A stretch of 64,000 nucleotides of DNA from Hymenoscyphus infarciens (taxonomy: Eukaryota > Ascomycota > Leotiomycetes > Helotiales > Helotiaceae). The DNA lies in contig LLCB01000056.1 in the NCBI GenBank assembly GCA_001414345.1, forward strand, positions 62,001 to 126,000, written 5' to 3'. The notes under the pieces were generated by a model. That model did no database searches. It was not told where the DNA came from and saw nothing but the letters and a program-made list of their open reading frames with translations. The translations under genes and the position numbers were made by a program. Shown piece after piece: positions 60,901 to 64,000 of this stretch; within the stretch, counting starts at the first letter, position 1; each line of letters starts with the position of its first letter.

Positions 60901-61555
60901 TTCCTAAGCACTAACCATAATATGTCTCACGAGTGAGTGCAGCCCCTAGTGGCCCGTCAAATTATCCAGAAGAACCGAATAACATCCAGCGCAAACTGCC
61001 TGATATTGTTCCACTCCGCACTCTTCCCTCACCATAGTCGATCGGTGGCGGCGGCTGGCAGCGTTATATATTGCGATGAAGTCTCCCGAGATCATATCTT
61101 AGCCATCTCGAGTGTTACCCTGCTTTTCCTCACACAGCCTGTTGCCAAATTAATAGACCAATATGGAACAAAGTCCTTCCTGATACCCTCTCAGACAACA
61201 CGGCCAGATTAGCAAAGCAATATGGAGAAAAGTGCTTCCAGTCTCGTGTCCAAGGGCTGGTCGACCTCTTCTTTCTGCCTGTAAACATCCATACTCCCGT
61301 TGTATATCCTAGCCGAATAATTACAATTCCAACACCACGGATTGGCCAATACCTCGGATCTTTTGTTAGTCTTTCATATATACTATGGGATAACAGAAAA
61401 TGGAGCGAGATTGTCGTTCGAGGATAGCCTGTGGCCGGTACTTGGAATCGCCGCAATGGACTTATGGGACCGCACGCATAAAGATGATGAGTCCACCGTC
61501 TGCGTCTTAGCAGCAGGATCCAGATTTTTGCTGCTGATTTCTCAACTCGTCCATC
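57910..61555. other. Intergenic region, no supported gene
   Basis: Ordinary composition with an 18-G run at 57918-57935. Frames of 60-96 aa occur on both strands (for example 59094-59303 plus, 59695-59961 minus, 60442-60732 minus), but none shows a domain, a codon pattern or splice sites I would defend. The right end is the upstream region of the AA8-AA12 gene. Confidence 0.45.
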
Positions 61556-63802
61556 ATGCGTGTAGTTCAAGTATTAGGTGGTGCGGCAGCGCTTGTCAGC
61601 CAGGGTGAGTCTCAACATTCTAGTGGCATTGACAGTTGGTTACTAACTGCACTTGTAGTTGTATATGCACAAGTCGACTCAACGGTCGCATGCGACGGAG
61701 TGTCAAAAATATGTTACTCGACATACACAGTTCCCGATACGAAGGTCAAGTATAGCATTGCCCTCCCACAGAACACGACAGCTCCATACGATGTTATCAT
61801 TTCAGTCACAGCACCAGTGGCAACTCAATGGGCCGGCTTTTGTTGGGGAGGGACCATGGTTTTCAATCCTCTCACGGTCTCGTGGAAGAATGGGGCAACT
61901 TCAGTACCATCGTCACGTTTTGCATTGTAGGAAGAACCCTCTTGGTGTCACCTGTATGTTCTAACATTTCGTAGTGGATTGAATATGCCCCAACCTTATG
62001 ATGGTGCCGAATATACTCCCCTGAAAGGCACAACAGCAAATGCTACGCATTGGACCATGACTGCCAAATGTTCAGGCTGTACTACATACCAAGGTGGCGA
62101 TGGAGAGACGACAACCCTGAACGGGACCGGAGTTGTAGAGTTTGCTTGGGCACAAGGCACTTCAGCAGTCACCGAACCTGCAAACAACGCTTCTACTTTT
62201 GGTGTTCACGCTGCTTTTGGAAAATGGCACCATGACTTGAATGCAGCTCGAAATGCCAACTTTGACGCCTTGGTTTCGGCCAATCTTTTGCCAGTAGTTG
62301 CAACTACTACCGCCGCCACTTCGACGACGGCAGCCCCCACAACACTGTCAACCACGGCGAAACCAACTAGCACAGGAACTACCAAGATTCCGACGAGTTG
62401 CTCTGGTGCGGGTAATCCCAAGTTCTCGTCGGTTCTAGCAACCGGATGGAAGGCTACCAAGATTCTTGGAGGATTGACCAGTCCCAGGACTATTGTCTTT
62501 GATTCCCAAGGTAACATGTTGGTCATTCAAAACGGAAAGGGGATTTCTTACCATATAATGTCACCAGATGGTTGCATTACATCGACAAAGACATTGGTTT
62601 CACTAAACACTCTGAATCATGGCCTCGAGTTGAGCGCAGATGGCAAGACTTTGTATGCGAGTAGTTCAACAACCGTATACTCTTGGCCATACACCGCCAA
62701 CGGAGCCTCGACGTCAGTTGGTACTCGGGCACAGGTGGTGACTGGAATGTACAATGGTGGTAAGTAAATATTCCAGCTGTTGTGCCTTCGATGCTTGGGG
62801 AGCCTTTCCAAACATCGCCCATTTCAGGGTTGCTCTAAACCCAGTACTAGGACAAAGACTGACTAAATTGCAATACAGGTTCTCATACTAGTCGCACGCT
62901 TCTGATCTCGAAAGCAAATCCCAATCTATTGGTCGTTTCTCATGGATCGAACGCCAATTTTGACTATGCAGCTGGAAACAAAGCCACCGCTCGTGCGATT
63001 ATCAAGGTTTTTGATTTGAGCAAAGTTCCTGCTAATGGATACAATTATGTCTCTCAAGGTTGGAATGCAGGTTATGGTCTCCGAAATGAGGTTGGCATAA
63101 CCTTTGATGGAAACAACATGTAAGGTTTCCCACGATTGCTTCTCAAATCAAGTCTAATAATCCTTCAGGCTCTGGGGTGTCGAAAACAGCGGCGATGACT
63201 TCAAGCGAACAGTCAACGGACAAGCAAAGGACGTCCACCAAGACAATCCCGCTGAAAAACTCAACTACCTCGGCGATATCACAAAGCCCAACGACAACTG
63301 GTATGGATACCCAACCTGCTTCGCAGTCTGGAAACCCAGCGACTTCACAGACCAAAAGTTCCAAGTCGGCGACCACTTCGTCGTCTCCCCAAACAGCACA
63401 TACAACGACGCAACATGCAAAACACAAGTCACACCCCCCTCCCTAGTTTTCCAAGCCCACTCGGCCCCCATCGACAGCAAATTCGATCCCACATTCAGCA
63501 CCCTTTACGTCACATTCCACGGATCTTGGAATCGTTCTCCAACCACGGGCTTCAAAGTCGTTGCTGTTCCTTTTACCAAGGGTGCTGATGGGGCTTACAA
63601 ACCTACTTCTCCTCTCGCGAGTAATACTGGGTATACGGACGTTTTCTGGAATCCCAATGTTGCGAGTTGTGCGGGTAATGGACCGGTTGCTAGTTCGGGG
63701 TGTTTCAGGCCTGCGGGGTTGAACTTTGATAGTGCGGGGAGGATGTTCATGACCAGTGACACTTCGGCTGATGGAGAGTTGTGGATCTTGGGGAAATCGT
63801 GA
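61556..63802 (+). CDS. Secreted AA8 cytochrome - AA12 PQQ-dependent pyranose dehydrogenase-like protein
   Basis: Five exons: 61556-61604, 61659-61926, 61975-62759, 62879-63119 and 63169-63802. Introns are 54, 48, 119 and 49 nt with GT-AG ends; the joined frame is 659 codons (658 aa). Residues 1-20 (MRVVQVLGGAAALVSQVVYA) form a signal peptide. Residues ~22-215 are a DOMON-type haem b domain as in cellobiose dehydrogenase: a CYSTYTVPDTKVKYSIALP start, WGGTMVFNPL with the likely haem Met, and HAAFGKWHHDLNAA with a likely haem His. A Thr/Ser/Pro linker (~224-250) follows. The remainder is a glucose/sorbosone dehydrogenase-like beta-propeller (SPRTIVFDSQGNMLVIQNGKG, LNHGLELSADGKTLYAS, then NEVGITFDGNNMLWGVENSG and FHGSWNRSPTTGFKVVAVPF). 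Known AA8-AA12 enzymes oxidise sugars with PQQ and pass electrons through haem to LPMOs. No CBM1 is seen at the C terminus. Confidence 0.88.
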
Positions 63803-64000
63803 GAGCTTGAATAGTTGGTTGCATCAGAAAGAGGGGGGGATTTTTTTATGTCATGTAGATAGTAGATACGAGACGAAAGATTGTTTTTAGGTAGTATTTA
63901 TATGGTGTGGTAAATCACTCTCGTTTGTTCAAGTAAAAATAGTTGATCATCCTGCTTGTTTTCTGCTTCTGCATCAGGGTGGTGTCTATTGTCAAAGTTT
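63803..64000. other. 3' flank of the AA8-AA12 gene
   Basis: Probable 3' UTR to the window end. Nothing else seen. Confidence 0.4.

Overview
The window looks like a chromosome segment of a filamentous ascomycete. Several genes carry short GT-AG introns of about 48-120 nt. The gene set includes an RGS-LOV photoreceptor, a HET-domain gene, a DENN protein, an AA8-AA12 PQQ dehydrogenase and a KGG stress protein. Long AT-rich blocks have coding relics in which CAG/CAA/CGA-type codons have become TAG/TAA, which is the signature of repeat-induced point mutation (RIP). The RGS-LOV gene and overall style suggest a leotiomycete, perhaps Sclerotiniaceae (Botrytis/Sclerotinia group). That placement is inference; no rRNA or tRNA gene is present to anchor it.

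Gene-bearing part, 1-31.5 kb: RGS-LOV photoreceptor (minus, 387-2564); mitochondrial-type exonuclease V EXO5 (minus, 3826-5479); small F-box-like membrane protein (plus, 6400-7050); frameshifted HET-domain gene (plus, 7851-8796); a BTB-domain paralogue pair whose first copy is decayed (10013-11215) and whose second is intact (12400-13551); an AT-rich block (13751-15897) that looks like a RIP-mutated TIR DNA transposon with an LTR relic inside; a secreted cysteine-rich protein (17850-18693); a four-exon KGG stress protein (20130-20601); a MITE-like AT-rich patch (20893-21404); the box C/D snoRNP assembly factor BCD1 (minus, 21794-22951); a weak hypothetical ORF (23496-23876); a 4.6-kb gene-poor stretch full of simple repeats; and a 918-residue DENN-domain protein (28547-31483).

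AT-rich repeat island, about 31.9-56 kb: after a belt of microsatellites the sequence is RIP-degraded transposon DNA. Its nesting can be resolved to the base. A Ty3/Gypsy element (33849-50406; 381-bp LTRs; TSD GAGTT; plus strand) was entered by a 5'-truncated Tad1-like LINE (37874-38806; 15-bp TSD). It was also entered by a Ty1/Copia element (40496-48261; 175-bp LTRs; TSD TTAAT; minus strand). Downstream are two small non-autonomous LTR elements (TRIM/LARD type), 51236-52408 (184-bp LTRs, TSD GCTAA) and 52651-54898 (171-bp LTRs, TSD TAGAT). No intact gene is seen between about 31.5 and 61.5 kb.

Right flank, 56-64 kb: ordinary base composition returns. There is a 210-bp TIR MITE (57700-57909), a long stretch without recognisable genes, and a five-exon gene (61556-63802) for a secreted haemoprotein-quinoprotein (AA8 cytochrome b domain + AA12 PQQ-dependent pyranose/sorbosone dehydrogenase-like domain), a probable redox partner of oxidative polysaccharide-degrading enzymes. 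Apart from the BTB pair the genes do not look functionally linked; this is a normal fungal gene neighbourhood interrupted by a transposon graveyard.
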